Notes: a model not told the origin generated them from the letters alone. A DNA stretch of 64,000 nt from Oreohelix idahoensis (GCA_024509875.1 JAMPIV010004247.1:328501-392500); one strand, 5' to 3'. Shown: positions 23,801-38,800, counted from the stretch's first letter. Made by a program: numbers and translations.

Positions 23801-26800
23801 TACCTTCCCATTCCATTCGTGTGTCAAATGCCCAAAAGTATTGACAAACTTCATGTCCTGTGATGCCCTACAAAAAGAAAAATTGAAAAACAAAGTTAAA
23901 AATATCTTTCAACAAGTCTGAAATGACAGAGCGTGGCATTTGCATGTGACCAAGAAGTATTTTAAGCCTTGCATAACTCCCTGGGGTCTATGAGGAAACA
24001 AAGAAACAGGACTACTGCTTGCTCAGGCATGTCACAACAGGTGACGATTATGAGGTTGTGTATGGGGGCTAGTAACCTCACAATTAAAAAAAGTTGCTAC
24101 TTAAACTACAGCTGCAAGAGCACATGAAAGCTTTGATGCAAGCTTCATGCAACAGGACCAGCTACAGTGGTGGCTCTTTGCTTCATACGTAGCAAAAAAA
24201 ATGGGAAATTATGAATAACCATTAATGCCAGAAGGTCTTAATCCAAGAGTCACTAGCCATAATACACGTGATCAAACTGCCTTACTAGATTACCAGAGCT
24301 CTCTATAATATATAAACATTTCCAGATAGTAACTTTAGCTTGTGATGTGGGGCAGCAAGGCAGACTTGAACAATAAAATGATCTTGTAGAAACAAGTTAA
24401 CAACACTAGTTTATGCGAATGTTAAATAAACTAATTTAATGATAACAGAGTAGTAATGAGTCAATAGGTACAGCTCAAGCAAACACTGAAATCAGACCTA
24501 AGGTGGTGGAGTGGGAAAAAAAAGAGGTGAAAAAATATCAGTCTATTGGCATGAAGAATTCTTCTTTCTTTCCTTCACTGCTGTAGAAATTAAGAATTAT
24601 GAAAGCTTGATGGAGAGTCAATAGCTTCCAGAAACCTGGGCTATACGTTAAGGCTTTTTTTCTCTTGTCATAACTAAACTAGTGGCCGGCAACACAGGAG
24701 CTGTGGAGATTTACTGCAGAAACACTGAGCTCTCTAAGGATCTAGCCTGATAAAATCATGTCTGTTTTCTCAGTATTTGAATAAGTGCGGCCGATGTGCA
24801 ACTTACATCTCTGCCAGACGAACTGCTTCCAGAAATGCCGTCAACAGAGCAGTGGTTTTTTCAAACGTTAACTTCATAGTAAAACAAGATCACACTCCTA
24901 TTTCATGCAGTTCACAATTAAAACAAATTTATAAGCTAGCTCATGAACGAGGAAAAAAAGTGCCTGTAATCCTGGGAATACTTCACTTTTAAATGCTGGC
25001 TCCTGCCATCAATGGTACCTATACCTTGTAGCGGTATGGCAGCTTGCGTACCCTGACAATCCCCAGAGCTATGCCAGTGGGAGTTTTACTCCTGGTAGGT
25101 TCAACCAAGCTGGACTGGTCTGTGTGGGTAGGGGTCAGACAAAAGCTGGTACCCTGGTCCTCCAGGTTGGGGGTTTTAGCATAGGGCTGACACCCCTGTC
25201 TATGTAAAAAAAATAATGAAGTTACGGAAACAACATCAAATGAACAAACTTTGCTGCGGGATGGACATTCGGAGTCTGTGGCTCGTATGACTGTCAGTGG
25301 TGAAAGCCGAAAGGAAGCCACTGACATGAAAACGGATGTCCTGACCGCAAAACAGGATACAAGAATAGGATTTTGGAATGTCAGGACAATGTACGAGACA
25401 GGTAAACTAAGACAGGTCACGGCAGAAATGAGAAACTATAGGTTACACATCCTGGGGATAAGCGAGAGCAGATGGACAGGGGCAGGAAAGGTTAGAACAG
25501 CAACAGGAGAAACAGTACTTTACTCTGGAAGAGAGGATGGACAGCACAGTGAAGGCGTAGCCATTATTCTACAGAAAGGGATAGAAAGGACATTACTGGA
25601 ATGGAAACCCATCAACAACAGACTGATACGATTGAGATTGAGAGGGAGATTCACCAACACTACAATAATACAATGCTACGCACCAACGAATGATAGCGAT
25701 GAGGAGGTCAAGGATGAATTCTATCAACAACTGCAGAAAGAAATGGAGGACACACCTAGATATGATCTTGTTATAGTAATGGGAGACCTCAATGCGAAAG
25801 TTGGTACACACAATACATACAATGAAAGAACAATGGGGAAATGCAGCAGCGGAATAGCAAACGAAAATGGGGATAAGCTAATAAGTTTCTGTAGCATTAA
25901 CAACCTGGTCATTGGAGGAACACTTTTCCCACATAAGGAAATTCACAAGTTAACATGGGAATCACCAAATGGTCGGGACAGAAACCAGATAGACCACATC
26001 ATGGTTAACGGTAGATGGAGACATGCATTACAAGATGTGAAGGTAAGAAGAGGTGCAGATGTGGGAAGCGATCACCATTTAGTAGTTGCAAAACTGAAAG
26101 TGAAACTAAGAAGGGCTGGACCAACTGTAACTACACAGAAAAGGTTTGACATCAGCAAATTGAAGGACCCCCTTACAAGAAAAGCTTTTGCGGCCGACAT
26201 TAAGAAACGATATCAATATGCCAAAAGCCAGGAAAAGACATTGACTGATGATATAGACCAGAATTTTAACACCATTTCAACAATATATAAGGAAAGTAGC
26301 AAATCATGCTTAGGATTCCAGGAAAGGAAGAAGCAAGACTGGATAACACCAGAAACACTAAACACCATAAAGATGAGAAAGGAAATGAAAAGAAAGAAAA
26401 CAGAAGCGAAGTCCCCCAGGTTAAAGCAACTATATAGCGAACAGTACAGTCAACTGGACAGGGAAGTTAAACGCCAAACCCGAGCCAACAAAAGGAATTT
26501 CCTAGACGATCTTGCAAAACAGGCAGAAGAGGCAGCACTGAGAAATGAACAAAGCACAGTATACAAAATAACTAAATTCATCAGCGGAAAACAAGGTGCA
26601 AACAATATTACATTAGTAAGAGATAAGCAAGGAAATCTCATCAAGACAGCAGAGGGACAGGAAACAAGATGGGCAGAGCACTTCAGAGAAACTCTGAACA
26701 AGGAAATACCAGAGACACAATTGAATGTTCCTGAGGCTGAAAACGATCTAGATGTAAATACAGACATTCCACGAAAAGAAGAAATCATCACAGCAATCAA

Positions 26801-29800
26801 AGGGTTAAAGAACGGTAAAGCTCCGGGCCATGATAACTTAAATGCAAAGCTATTTAAGACAGACCCTGAGCTAGCAGCAGAACTATTAGAACCACTATTT
26901 GCACAAGTGTGGAAAACGGGGACAACACCATCAGAGTGGAACAAAGGAATAATTGTCAAATTGCCCAAGAAGGGAGATCTTTCAGACTGCAATAATTGGA
27001 GAGGAATCACTCTTCTCTCAGTTCCCAGCAAAATACTAGGCAGGATAATTATACAGAGAATTTCAAAGGCAGTAGACTACAAACTGAGGAAAGAACAAGC
27101 AGGATTTAGAAAGAACAGAAGATGTGTAGACCATATATTCACTCTCAGGAACATTATAGAGCAGTGCTCAGAATGGCAAAGACAGCTTTACATAAATTTT
27201 GTTGATTTTGAAAAGGCTTTTGACAGCATACATAGGGACAGTTTATGGAAAATACTGAGGGCTTATGGAATTCCAAGCTGCATAGTGTCAATCATAAAAA
27301 GCCTCTATGCCAACTTTACGTGTAGTGTTGGGCAGAGCAACCTAACCTTCGAGGTGAAGACAGGAGTACGACAGGGATGCCCCTTATCAACCACTCTATT
27401 TTTAACAGTCATAGACTGGGTGATGTGCCAGACAACAGAGGGCAGTCCAAGAGGAATAAGATGGACTACATTTTCAACATTGGAAGATCTGGAATATGCA
27501 GATGACATTGCACTGCTGGCACATTCACATCAACACATCCAGGAAAAAAACGGATAGACTTAATAAATTTAGCCAGCAGGTGGGCTTGAACATCAATTTA
27601 AAGAAGTCTGAGGTCATGACGCTCAATGTGAGCAACCCTGAGCCCATATCAGTAAGGAATCAGCAACTGGTACAGACAGATACCTTCACATACCTAGGAA
27701 GCATAGTAACATCAGACGGTGGGGCAGGCAAAGACATCAACATCAGAATGAATAAGGCAAGAACAGCCTTCTTTAGCCTAAATAACATCTGGAAGTTCTC
27801 CCAATACAGCACAAGCACAAAATTAAGATTATACCAGAGTTGCGTGCTTTCTGTGCTTCTCTATGGTGCGGAATGCTGGAGAGTCACAGAGAAGGAAATG
27901 TCAAAATTGTCCTCTTTTCACACAACATGCCTAAGAAAAATTCACAGAATCTTTTGGCTGAATACCATCACCAACCAAGATCTGCTTACTCGTAGCAAGC
28001 AAGAGGACATGCATACCATCATAGCTGGCAGACGCTGGAGCTGGGTTGGTCATGTCCTCAGAAGAGACCCCGATGCCATCACAAGAACAGCTATGCTTTG
28101 GACCCCTGAAGGAAAGCGAAAGAGAGGCCGACCAAAAACAACTTGGCGGAGGACTGTGGAGGCTGAGATGCAAAGAATGAACCAGAGTTGGGGCACTGTA
28201 CGAAGGATGGCCACCGACCGTGCAAAGTGGAATCAGTTTGTTGTTGCCCTACAAGACGCCACTAGGCGTGATGGCCACTGACTGCTTTGACGGTCGGTGG
28301 TTAAGGATCGAAGAAGAAGAGAAGAAGAAGAAATGCTGGCTGGAGAGGGCTAGTCAATAATTTCTCTAGCTTTAAAATTATTCCTCTTTCCCCTCAGTCA
28401 CTAGAGATCTGTAAAATCATTCTCTGTGGTCTAATGGTAGATCAGGATCAATTTTATTCTTGCTTCCCTATGTACTTTAGAGATGTTCGAGACTGCAACA
28501 AATTCCTTTCACGTCACTGTTCATTTTGTGCTTACATGTTTTATAGACCACTTCCGTATATCATCCATCCCTTCACCATGAATACCAAATAAATAATAGA
28601 AATATTACAATGAAATAAAGAGCAGACATATATATTTCAATAAATCACTATCATCATTATTCCCCTGGACCCCCTGTGAGACATACAGCTGTAACTGTCC
28701 ACTGATTTCTATTTTTTAGGTCATTCTCTTTAACTTTGCCCATGAGATTCTGCTTTAATTCTACCCATGAGGTTCTGCTTTCAGCTGAGTGAAAAGGCCC
28801 TTGAGTATAAGAGTGAGATCCATCTTTGTTTCATAGATCTGGAAAAGGCATTTGACAGGGTCCCCTGGAGCAAACTTTGGGACTGTTTGGCAAGGAAGAA
28901 CATTCCAGCACCTCTGATTCATGCTATACAGAGCTTCTACGAGTCTTGCAGAAATTATGTGAGGACAACAAACCATAAGTCAGAAGAGTTCAGGACCACC
29001 ACTGGTGTAAGACAAGGTGATATCCTGTCACCTTATCTTTTCATACTCCTCATGGACAATGTCATCAAGGCATGTAAGGAGAGAACAAGAAAGTATTCAG
29101 TGGGGTACTGGAAGATGAGACAGGTCTGTATTTCAGAGCTGGCATTTGCTGATGATGTTGCCCTGATTGCTAAATCAGAGGCACATCTCCAATCCAACCT
29201 GCAAGTCTGGAAGGAAGAGCTGGAGAAGAGAGGGATGGTCATAAGCAGCTCTAAAACAAAATCCATGGTGATATCACGAGAAGAAAGAAGACATCAGATT
29301 AAGCTGGGAGAACAGGTCCTGGAGCAGGTCGACCACTTTAAATACCTCGGAGCTATTATAGACTGAAAGGGAGGCATCAAAGAAGAGTTGGCCACTCGAA
29401 AAGCAGCAGCTGGGAGAATTTTTCGGGCTATAAATCGAGGATTCCTCAGCAAGAGAGAGGTTGGTAAGAAAACGAAGATGGCTGTATACTGCTCCTCACC
29501 TATGTCCCAGTCTTGACATATGGGTGCGAGTCATGGGCAATGACTATAACCAACAAAAGCCAGATCCAAACCTCATAAATGAGTATCTGAGGAAGGTGGT
29601 TGAAGTAACAAGAAGAGACATGGTCCGCAACCAAATGATACGTCAAGGCCTAAAAACCCAATGCCTGCAGACCCAAGTAGAACAGTCCCAACTAAGATGG
29701 TTTGGCCATGTCTGCAGAATGGGAGAAGATCGGCTACCACGACAAGCATGGGAAACAAAGAGCCATACCCCCAGGATGACCCAGAGTCCGCTGGGAGGAC

Positions 29801-32800
29801 AACATTAGACAATCTTTGAAGGACTGAGGACTAGAATGGAACCAGGCCAGGAGGAAGACAGCCGATAGGATAGTCTGGTGCTCTCTCTTCCAAACCTCTA
29901 CACCTCACGGTAGAAGGGGAACGACTAAGTAAGTAAGTAAGGTTCTGCTTTAATTCTGCCAATGAGGTTCTGACATGTCGTAAGAGGCAACTAATATGAG
30001 GTTGTACATGAGGTTGGCAACCTTTTCATGTAAAAAAGCTGCAATAGAAACCATGGTTGCAAGAGCACATAAATGTTTTGAAACCAGCTGTAGTGGTGGC
30101 TCCATGCTCCACAAGGAACAAGGAGAAATGCTGAGACTCCAGTTTTGTATCTTTCTCTATGGCCTGCCCACTCTTGCTGCAGTGGCTACGTCAACCAAAT
30201 CCTTACCTTTACTGTGCAGACAGCTTTCATAGGATCTATAGGGATTCCATTCTCCTCTAGTTCACGCTTGAAAACTTTCAAGTCACCTTGGTCAACTATG
30301 CACACCCAGTCACCTTTTTCTTCTGCTGGTTCAGTCAACAAACGCCTAATGTGATTGTTAACAACCTCGTTAATCTGAAAGTAAGTAATAGAAACATGTT
30401 AATAACTTTTCACTGGTACATAGTTTACTACAGTCAACCTTATGGTGGTAAATTAAGCTATGTGTACACATTACGTTTATGCTGAGATAACACATGTAAT
30501 GCATCCTCACAAAATTAGTAACATGTTGGCATACCTGGTCTAAAGAAAAATGCAAAAAATAAAAATTATATGGTTAAAATTGTTGATTGTGAGATTTGCA
30601 CGTTTTCTCTGCTATTAAGTAACATGCATCAAAAATGTTATTAAATACATTTAAAATTCATCTCGGACTGCTAACTTATTCTGACACATCACTGTGATGA
30701 TGAATGTTAAACCAGATTTTCTTATAATCTGACACTTCGGGCATACTGTCTATAAATAAAGAGAATCAAACAATTTTTTAAATTATAATGTTTTCACTTT
30801 TGTAGAATCTTTGAAAGATATTCTTCTATCTCATCTCAAAATCCTCACTTGTTGCCAATTCTGTGAAGATGAACAAGATAAAAACAGATTTATGGTCAGA
30901 AATCTGCAACGTACAAACTGCCTATGCCATACACGGCTTCCGAGCTCAAATAAATTATAAATGGGATTTAAATGCAACCTTGTCTTGCTTTATGGGAGCA
31001 AATTTCAAGGTAGAAAGTAATATGCACAATTATTTTCAGCCCGTTTTAAAACATTTCTTTTGTTATGTACAAATGTGTTATCTGTTGCACTAACAGCAGT
31101 GGGTACTGGTTAGTTCCTATAACTACAAATAGATATGGAGCACCACTCTGGAAAAAAAAAAAAAACTTGGGGGGGGGGGGGGGGGGGGAGAATTAAATAA
31201 CTCTGCTCCTGAATAAGGTGTCACATCACTGGACAAGGCAGGAGTAGATTTCAAAGTACTTCATTCATAAGTTTTCATTAGGGTGGGAAAAATGTTAATA
31301 AACAAAAGGAAGAACAGGCATTAGTGTGCTGAGCTCAACAGTCCAAAATACAATTTACTTACCTCCTTGTAGAAATGATGAGATGGGGACAATGATATGG
31401 CATGCTCTGGCCTGCTGGGGGACTCCACGCTTCTTTTCTAATTGAAACAAGAGTAAGAAATGTGTGTTATAGAACAATGCTCGAGTTTATGATCTCAAGA
31501 GCCCCTATACAGAAGTTAACATTCTATTTATCATTAGGAATATTCCAGGTACAATAAGATTAATGAAATGACTACTCAGTACAGAAATATATTACCATCT
31601 ACAGCTTAGCAAACAACTATCCAGTTTTACTTATGACAAAACAACCCAGCTGAATTAATGTGAATGTCACATGTTGCATATTACTACTAAACTAACTTCA
31701 GAAATACATTAAACTATGTAAAAATAGGTCAGACCAATACAAGCTTTGACTAACAATTTAGATTTCATTTATCAAACAATCTTTTTTCTACACATATGCA
31801 AATTTTTTTTTTTTACAACTGCATCTGTTATATAGAAATGAATGCATTCTTGCTCTTGAATTCAGAAAGACTAGACCAAATGGAAACAAAACATAAAATA
31901 AAAAAATAAAAAAAAACACTATTTATACTTGCAGCATTACTAACACTAAAATAAGAATCTTCAACTCAAATGTCAAGTCAGTCCTATTGTATGGCTCTGA
32001 AACATGGAGAACAACAAAAACAACAACCAAGAAGCTACAAACTTTCATAAATGGGTGCTTGCGTAGAATAGAAGGATTGAAATGGTATGACAAGACCCAG
32101 ACAAGTGCCAGTGGAACAAGAGATGAGAAGATGACGGCGATGGAGAGGACACACGCTGAGGAAACCTCTTGATAGCATTACATGCAGTCCTTGTTCTGAA
32201 CCCCCAGGGTAAAAGAGGCAGAGGTAGACCAAAAAAGCACATGAAGAAGAGAACTGGAAATGGAAGTGAAAATGATGAGGAAGACCTGAAAAGAACTTGA
32301 GCTGATGTCATGTGACAGGAAGACTTGGCATGTGTTTGTTGAAGGGTTATGCTCCTTGGGGAGCTAAAGGGTATATCTCTTGATTGACTGACTGATTACC
32401 AACCTGGCAGCTAACAATATATTATTTATCACAGTACAAACCTTTTCCTCCTCTTTCTCAAGTTTGTCTAATGTGGCATCCACTGCATCATAAAACTCAT
32501 CTTCTGGTATCAAACAGTGTGGTCCTTCCTATAAAGAGAAACATATTGATTCTCATGTTGAGCTGTTAAAAGTTCTTAACCCCTTGACTTTTTTTTTTTA
32601 AACCATACGCCCACTATTACTCGAGGCGAAATTTCGGGTTAGTATATCTAACCTGAAACTGATTTTACATGAGTATCCTATTTTCCCTGTATGCTGACAG
32701 GTGTCCTCTCACCATTCAGGCCGATACTCGCCATCTTCGGAGAGTACCCATTAGAGCTGGGTCGGCTCAGGAGATGTTCGGGTTATTCCAGTCCCTGGTC

Positions 32801-35800
32801 GACGACACTTCTTCAGATGTTCTCGCCAGGGCTCGAATTAATCCAGTCCAAATCCCGGTCGACGACACTACTTCAAATGTTCTCGCCCAGGCTTGAACCT
32901 AGATCACCCGATCGCCAGCGCAGTGTGGTAACCATTACACCAGCACGGCTCCCAACCCCTTGACTGTTAGACCAAAAAGTATTTGCCAGTGTGGCATATT
33001 CACTTCCATTACACATCTAGCTAATATTTTGATTTCGATTTTTTAAAAGTCTCTTCAGGCTCAAAATAGTGCAATAATAGGACAAAAGCACAGAATTAAT
33101 GGGTGGGCAGTGACTTACCATCCACCGTATACATCCTACAAGCTAGCATGCATAGATAAAAAAAAAAGACTCAAAGACGTGGGGAACACACTCAAATCAA
33201 AGGAACATTCCTGCTTCCCTCGCCTCTTGTCCATGACAACTATGACCATTATGCCTAAATGTATTCGCCTGTGAACTATCATATTTCTGGGAAGATCAAA
33301 TGTTCAGTACTGTAAAGTAACCACAGAACCGAAGATCTATTTACAAACCAATCATGTTAACAAAGAAAAAAAAATACTTATTTACATAAAAAATTAGGCA
33401 CTGGGAACACATAAACTAACCATTTGCACAACAACAACAAAATTATTACATCAAGCATTAGCTAAATTAAAAAACAAATAAACATACACACAACCCTTGA
33501 ATTTACATCATACATTAGAAAAATGCTTACAAAATTTTTTTATTAAAAAAAAAAAAAAAAAAAAGAATCTTGATTATCAAGGTTGGGGAAAAAAACTATC
33601 TGTATCAGTTCACTGGTCCCAGTAATTCATGGAAGTAGTTAATACTGTCTTGTTCTAACCTCAAAACAAAATTCTCTTAAGTTTTCACAGCTTATTTAAC
33701 TAGTCAAATATTGCTATATATAAGTGTTTATGTAGTATAAAACAACGGGCTGATCACCCGTTTGCCAGTCACTTCGATTACGGAAACAACAGCAAATGGG
33801 TTGATTTGCCGTTGCCCTAAAGACGCCACTAGGCGTGATGGGAAACAAATGGCAAAGAAAACCTATCTGCTGTTGCCCTAAGACGCCACTAGGCGTAATG
33901 GCCACTGACTGCTTTGACGGTCAGTGGCTAAGGACGGAAGAAGAAGACGAAGAATGTAGTATAAGCAATATACCACAACACTGTTTTATATTCTTACCTC
34001 ATAATCTGGCCCTCCTACAACCAACTTCTTTGTTTTATCAGAAAGCAAGGCTTTGTAAGCTTCCTCAAACTTCTTACGCTTTTCAACCTCCTGCAACAGC
34101 AACATACAAATAAAAGTGTATGTTCTCAAAATGGCGAACAATGAGTTTTAAACATATAGAATAATAGCTACGTATTCAGTCACTGACATCTCCTAAAATT
34201 AGTATAAATTGCTGGAGATTCTTTCACATATTTATTTACAAGAAAATTACTATTATGGCTTTGTTTAATGCTTCCAGTATGCTAAGGCTGTATAACAATC
34301 ATATTTCTGAAATATGTCTACTTCTACTTCATTTAAATTGATAGCCTCTGAGATCCTTTACTGCACACACTGTTTTTCTTGACATTCTCTCTTCTTGATC
34401 ATCCCCTTTCACATAATCCTGTAGACCTTTTCTTTGGCTCTAAGTACAACTTTTTACAATCACTTTTCTAAACACTGTTTTTATTTCTTCATTACATTTA
34501 ATTCTTTCCATCCAACAAACTTGGATCAATCCATCAGCTTTCCTGATATACTACTCACTTGACTTGTTTAGCTAGCAAAATTCTTTATTTGTTCTTTTCT
34601 ACCATTTTTGAGTGGTGTTACTCCTGAAAGTATTTATTTTATAGACTGTCCACTGATCTAACAGAAATATTAGATCAATAGGATAACATCAAAATTAAAA
34701 GCATACTTCCAGTTATTTATATACAAAGGTCATAACAATGTTGAACTTGTAGGTTAATCACATGATCACAAGCCCGCAGAACCTACAAATGTTAATAACT
34801 AGTTTTACACATGAAGAGTAGCGAATGCTTACTCTGTCCAGTCTCTTCCTCCATGTCTCCTCTCTCTGACTCATCAGCTCAATACAGTGGGACAGTGTAG
34901 CAATGGTGCCTGAGGTTGTAGCCTTAAAAGTCAAAGCCTCACCTTTGAAATCAACAGAGTGACCACCATGCTGCTGGAGAACAGAGGCTGCAAAAGAGAC
35001 CAGTACACCTTGTTTATGCCACACTTCAGACCAACGACCACCACCAGAAATAAAAAAATTATTACTCTGAAAGTACAACTTCTAAAAACATGTAGTCAAA
35101 TTACACCAAAATCTTTCATTAGACATGTAAAGCAAACTATGAATATTTAAATATTTCACAGACTGGCGGTGTATATGTCGATTATTTCATGGTAACAATC
35201 ATCAACATGTCAAAATATGAACATATCTGGCCAGAGACTCACCAAGATCCTTGCCTCTTAGCCCTTCAAGTTTATGCAAATGCACATCCTGTGTTGAGGC
35301 ACTGTGTGGAATGTCAAGGTCATCATCAAAGTCATCATGTTCTGACACTGAAAATGATTAAACAATAAAGAAATCAACATGAACAACAAATAAAGACCTG
35401 AAAATGAAGTCTGGTCACTGAGTAGCATGTGCAAAGCAGCAACATATTTTAAGGCCATAGACGGCAGTGAAAACTGGATTTTACGTACAAAATATAGATT
35501 TTATTAAATAATCATCGAGGAATCGATTGAGCAAGGTTTTATAACATAAAAAATGCATTTGGTGTATCAAAAAGCATATTTTCTGTACTACCCCCAAGCT
35601 ACGATTTGCAAATTTGTGCCGAAAATGCAAGATTTGTCACTCAATAATACCTTAGTTAAGCTGTCCATATCGTGGACTATGTGGTATCGATACAAAGGGA
35701 ATTTCGTTGTCTGCCGTAATATAGCAAATTAGAAACTTTTTTTTCTCATAGCTCTGAGTGATGTGTGTTTGAAAATTTCCGTAATTTTACGCTAACTTCC

Positions 35801-38800
35801 TTATAAGGAGTGGTCACGTGGTGACCTCATTCGCGAACCTATTCATGACGGATTCGTAAACACCTGTTTTGATTGGTCATAACAACATTTTGGCTGCGTG
35901 CGCAAATGTGGAAGATAACAACAGCTTCTTCCGCCCGTAAACAAATTAATTGTTCGCTGCATGTAACGTGGCGTTCGATATTTTTCTCTTGTTTAAATTT
36001 CAGTGAATTGTGTTCTATTACTTCAAAATGGGAAGAATAGGTAAGAGATCAAAGCAAGATCATGTCGACAGTATGTAATTTCTAGCAATGGTAATGGTAA
36101 GACAGAATCAGCGGTGAATGATAAGCAAACTGATGTAGTCTCAACATGGAATTTCTGCATACCAGTATCCGATAGGCCTATAGTTCAAATTGCTGATCCA
36201 GTAGTGCCGTTCACCACTGGCCCAAGTCGATCTGATATAAAAATTAACTTGAGCACTAGCAAGAATGTTGCATCTCATAATACTGTCTGCGCCCAACCGA
36301 AACCTACGTACAGAACCATTGTGGACATTTCTTTCTTCAACAACCTTCTTAAAAATGTGTGTTGCAATGTGTGTAAGCAAAGCACATTGCAAACAAGAAC
36401 TGACAACACCAAGTCAAAGGGTTTCTCTCTCTTCCTGGAAGTTGTGTGTCACACATGTGAAAAGGCAATTTCTAGAACGTACACATCCGAGAGGGAACCA
36501 GAAGGCTGTGGCCCTCGGGGACATGCAATCAACAAATCTGCTGTTCTTGGTGCCCTCATGTCTGGAATGGGCCCATCTACGTTCAATATCTTTTGTGAGA
36601 ACATAGACCTCCCTGGCCTGCACCAGAAAACATTTCATAAATATGCAGATCAAATTTTTGATCATTAGGATACCATGCACTCTACAGTATTTCAACGCAC
36701 CGTCAGCATTGTCCGAGCTGAGCATGCTAAGAGTCAGCATTGTACCAATAATGAAAAAGAAGTCATTGACATCGCTGTCAGCTTTGATGCAACATGGCTA
36801 ACTAGAGGTCATAAGTCACTGATAGGTGTTGGCAGTGTTATCGACATCTTGACTGGCATGGTCATCGATACGCATGTTATGTCTTCCTTCTGTCACACCT
36901 GCAAGAATACTGGACAGGGGCAACTGAAAAATCTGCCTGACAAATTTGAAAAATGGAAAGCAGAGCATCAGAAAGACTGCTGCTGTAATTACGAAGGGTC
37001 AGCCGGAATGATGGAGGTAAAAGCCTGTGAAGTTCTCTTTCTTTGTTCAGTGGCAAATCACAAGCTATCAGATGGCGATTCCAAGGCCTACAACAGACTC
37101 TGCAACATCAAACCGTATGGACCAGAAGTTGACATAACCAAAGAAGAGTGCATCAACCATGTTGCAAAGCGATTAGGCACTGCACTGAGGACACTCGTTA
37201 CTGACTGCAGGAAACAAAAAGTCACCCTTGGGGGAAATGGCCGTGGTCGTCTAACCCAAAATGCCATATGAAAATTGTGTATTTACTACACCAGGGCCAT
37301 CCGCAATCATAGTACAGCCCCAGAGATGAAACAAGCCATCATGGCTTCTCTCTACCATGGGTATTCGACTTCGACAAACGACAAACCCCAACATAATTTT
37401 TGTCCGCCAGGCAAAGACTCCTGGTGTTTCTATCAGGCTTCCATGGCCAAAGGAGAAGCTGCCGGACCACACGAGACCAAGGTTCACACTCTGCTAGACT
37501 ACAACCTGCTCCATAAGCACTTAGCCCCTATTTATGAGTGTCTTACTGATCAGCATCTGCTCAAGCGGTGTGAGCTAGGTGCAACACAAAATGCAAATGA
37601 AAGCCTACACAATGTTATATGGAGTCGTTGCAGCAAGCGGAAATTTGCGTCATTAAAAAAGGTCAAATTCAGTGTCCTTGTGGCCATTGGAAAGTTCAAC
37701 TTTGGTCCATCAGCCAGTGCAGAAATAAAAAAGCTGTATGGTCAAGCATCTGGAACAAACTCGAATCGCCTTGGACAGGTGCGATTAAGGAAACGTCTGG
37801 CCAACAGCCAGAAACATGAGGCTGACAAACTTGTAAAAAGAAGAAAAATTAGGCAAGACAAAGGCGAGAGGAGGAGCTGCAGGAGGTGCAGCATATAGTG
37901 CTGGACGATTTTAAACACATTCAGCCCCCCAGAATGGAGTATATTGGACAAGAAAAGGCACACGGTGAGTAAAATGCATTTTTCTTGTTATTACTAACAA
38001 ACTATCTAACAGATCATTCTGAAATTTGGCATGCATGTAGTACACATATATACCTTTAAATTGTCACATGCTTCTTTTGATATTTTGGTAATTTGCTTTG
38101 ATATATTTTTTAAAATATTTTTTTCATACAAATATAGTTTTTTTTTTTTAAATCATTAAAAATAGAATTTTAAACTTATCAAAAAAAGCATGTGTAAAAT
38201 TGTTTTAATTGTCAGTCACAACATGTGTGTGCAATTTGATAAAGTTTGGTCAATGGGAAACATAAGTTTTTAGCTCTCGAAAATTGGTGAAAATCCAATA
38301 TGGCAGATTTTTTTTTTTTTGTTACCATGGTAACCACATGTGTTTTAACAAAATAAACTGTAGAATTTGGTTCATGGACATACACTGTGTCTATTGAGCA
38401 CATAAAAAGTTTGAAAATGTTATTAGAACAAAAAGTTAGTTTTCACTGTAGTTCACCCCCTTATGACTGCCTCTTTTAGATAAAAACAAAATCCCAGGAC
38501 AACTAAACTGAAATTTTAAATTAACTCTTTAAGTTCTTGTTGCATCAAACTAACACACAAATATAAATCGTGTGTACTAAATAAGATGTTCAAATACAGA
38601 CATTTACTATTTTCAGTTAGACTAAATTTCAATGCACTGCTGATACATGCTCTCTTTATCCTACAGGTAACTAAAACAGGAGTGGTTAACATGTCTGCTT
38701 TTTGATGCAGTAGTCTAGGGTTCATATGCCGTGAGGAATACAGTTGTAACACCTGGTCAGTCAGTAGTGTAATTTCATCATTCCCTCTGGACCATCAAAC

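Larger units (their letters stand above)
35453..38460 (+). mobile_element. Mutator-like DNA transposon
   Basis: Ends are inverted and imperfect: both begin GG and carry CAGTGAAAACT 13 bases in (35465 on the left; AGTTTTCACTG at 38438-38448 on the right). Flanks are TTAA (35449-35452) and TTAT (38461-38464), suggesting a TTAA-type duplication, a feature more typical of Kolobok-like elements. The interior holds one transposase frame, then about 550 bp of non-coding DNA. In CERT1 intron 4, antisense. Confidence 0.75.

Noticed and set aside
26450..27031. 193-residue minus-strand frame inside LINE-a
   Set aside because: Shadow of the LINE-a coding strand.
30375..31362. The vertebrate 26-residue alternative CERT exon in intron 9
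   Set aside because: No Ser-rich in-phase segment with good splice sites was recognised between exons 9 and 10.
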